Part shown: in pieces, positions 24,302 through 24,633 of the stretch
Layout of the letters: each line of letters starts with the position of its first letter
Position numbering within the stretch: the first letter of the stretch is position 1
NCBI GenBank assembly: GCA_014799765.1
Contig: JAAVHK010000110.1
Span: forward strand, 1-24,633
Source of the DNA: Ruminococcus sp.
GTDB taxonomy: Bacteria > Bacillota > Clostridia > Oscillospirales > Ruminococcaceae
Length of the DNA: 24,633 nt
Reading direction: 5' to 3'
Made by a program: the position numbers and the translations under genes
Notes under the pieces: model-generated
Databases searched by the model: none
The model's input: the letters and a program-made list of their open reading frames with translations, nothing else
Told to the model about the DNA's origin: nothing

Positions 24302-24526
24302 ATGAATGGTTATACAGAGTGGTGTTTCAACTGGATAGGCGGTAAGAAGCCGAAAGTAAGATTTAATCTTGCAAATTATCGTATAGATGTATATTACGAT
24401 ACTTCAAAGTATATTTTCCATACTTTCATATGGGATACTTTTACTGGTGAATATATACGCCATTATGTTTCTGAAAAGGGAATAACAGAACTCGGTGAAC
24501 GCAAGGAAATATCATATTTTTATTAA
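24302..24526 (+). CDS. Small hypothetical protein, aromatic-rich
   Basis: A 74-residue protein that I do not recognise. It begins MNGYTEWCFNWIGGKKPK and ends in KEISYFY. It is rich in Tyr, Phe and Trp, has no signal peptide or membrane segment, and reads like a small globular beta-rich domain (VRFNLANYRIDVYYD, YIFHTFIWDTFTGEYIRHYV). AAAGGAGGA at 24284-24292 lies 9 bases before the ATG, a strong site. No other gene reads over it. Upstream is a leader peptide and a repeat-rich structured spacer, so its synthesis is probably controlled at translation (inference). It stands between glyQS, which points away, and a minus-strand terminator. Confidence 0.6.
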   Translation: MNGYTEWCFNWIGGKKPKVRFNLANYRIDVYYDTSKYIFHTFIWDTFTGEYIRHYVSEKGITELGERKEISYFY

Positions 24527-24554
24527 AAAAAGCCGTATCCGGTGAGAATACGGC
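24525..24554 (-). terminator. Intrinsic terminator for a minus-strand gene beyond the right edge
   Basis: A 7-bp stem GCCGTAT/ATACGGC (24532-24538 and 24548-24554). On the minus strand it is followed by T7 and an AT-rich run; on the plus strand no U-tract follows. It implies a convergent gene to the right. The last 79 bases show no gene. Confidence 0.7.
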
Positions 24555-24633
24555 AATGAATAAAAGATTAATATAAAAGGGGAATCGGGGGATTTCTTAA
24601 TCCTGTAGAGATTATAAAACAAAATTCTTAAAA

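Noticed and set aside
24555..24633. Open minus-strand frame at the right edge
   Set aside because: It reads straight through the terminator hairpin, has no conserved features and no visible start.

Overview
The window looks like chromosome from a low-GC, Gram-positive, sporulation-lineage gut or rumen bacterium, most likely a Ruminococcus-type member of the Oscillospiraceae. This is inferred from gene content: Spo0A, a one-chain glycyl-tRNA synthetase, lipoprotein glycosidases of families GH26 and GH95, and a large 2-hydroxyacyl-CoA dehydratase activase. Promoters are close to the sigma-A consensus, nearly all with a 17-base spacer. No tRNA, rRNA, CRISPR array or complete mobile element was seen.

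Layout. 1-187 is the tail of a phage-type ORF6N-like reading frame running off the left edge. 256-3060 (+) is a two-gene unit, polyphosphate kinase and phosphatidylserine synthase, closed by a bidirectional terminator inside AT-rich inverted repeats. 3188-4517 (-) holds a flavin-reductase-like protein and Spo0A. 4653-10151 (-) is an apparent operon: cytoplasmic GH95 fucosidase-type enzyme, GH26 mannanase-type lipoprotein with a Tyr/Asp-rich tail, and a HAD-like protein that has lost its catalytic residues. 10448-17325 (+) is an envelope-biogenesis series: flippase, signal-peptidase-like membrane protein lacking catalytic residues, membrane-anchored degenerate cyclophilin, tandem-cyclophilin lipoprotein, and MurA. 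17382-22404 (-) is an operon of a double activase, its partner and phosphatidylserine decarboxylase. 22537-23943 (-) is glycyl-tRNA synthetase. 24119-24526 (+) is a small cassette: a 16-codon leader ORF, a structured spacer and an unknown 74-residue protein.

How the genes fit together. pssA and psd, about 14 kb apart, encode the two steps to phosphatidylethanolamine. The flippase, PPIases and MurA all serve the cell envelope. GH26 (outside) and GH95 (inside) fit plant-glycan breakdown.

Most noteworthy: (1) the leader cassette at 24.1-24.5 kb, where two 9-base units appear as A-B and later as complements in the order A'-B', next to a second hairpin that could hide the ribosome-binding site of the unknown gene; (2) several proteins that keep a family's fold signature but lack its catalytic residues; (3) no GATC found anywhere in 24.6 kb.
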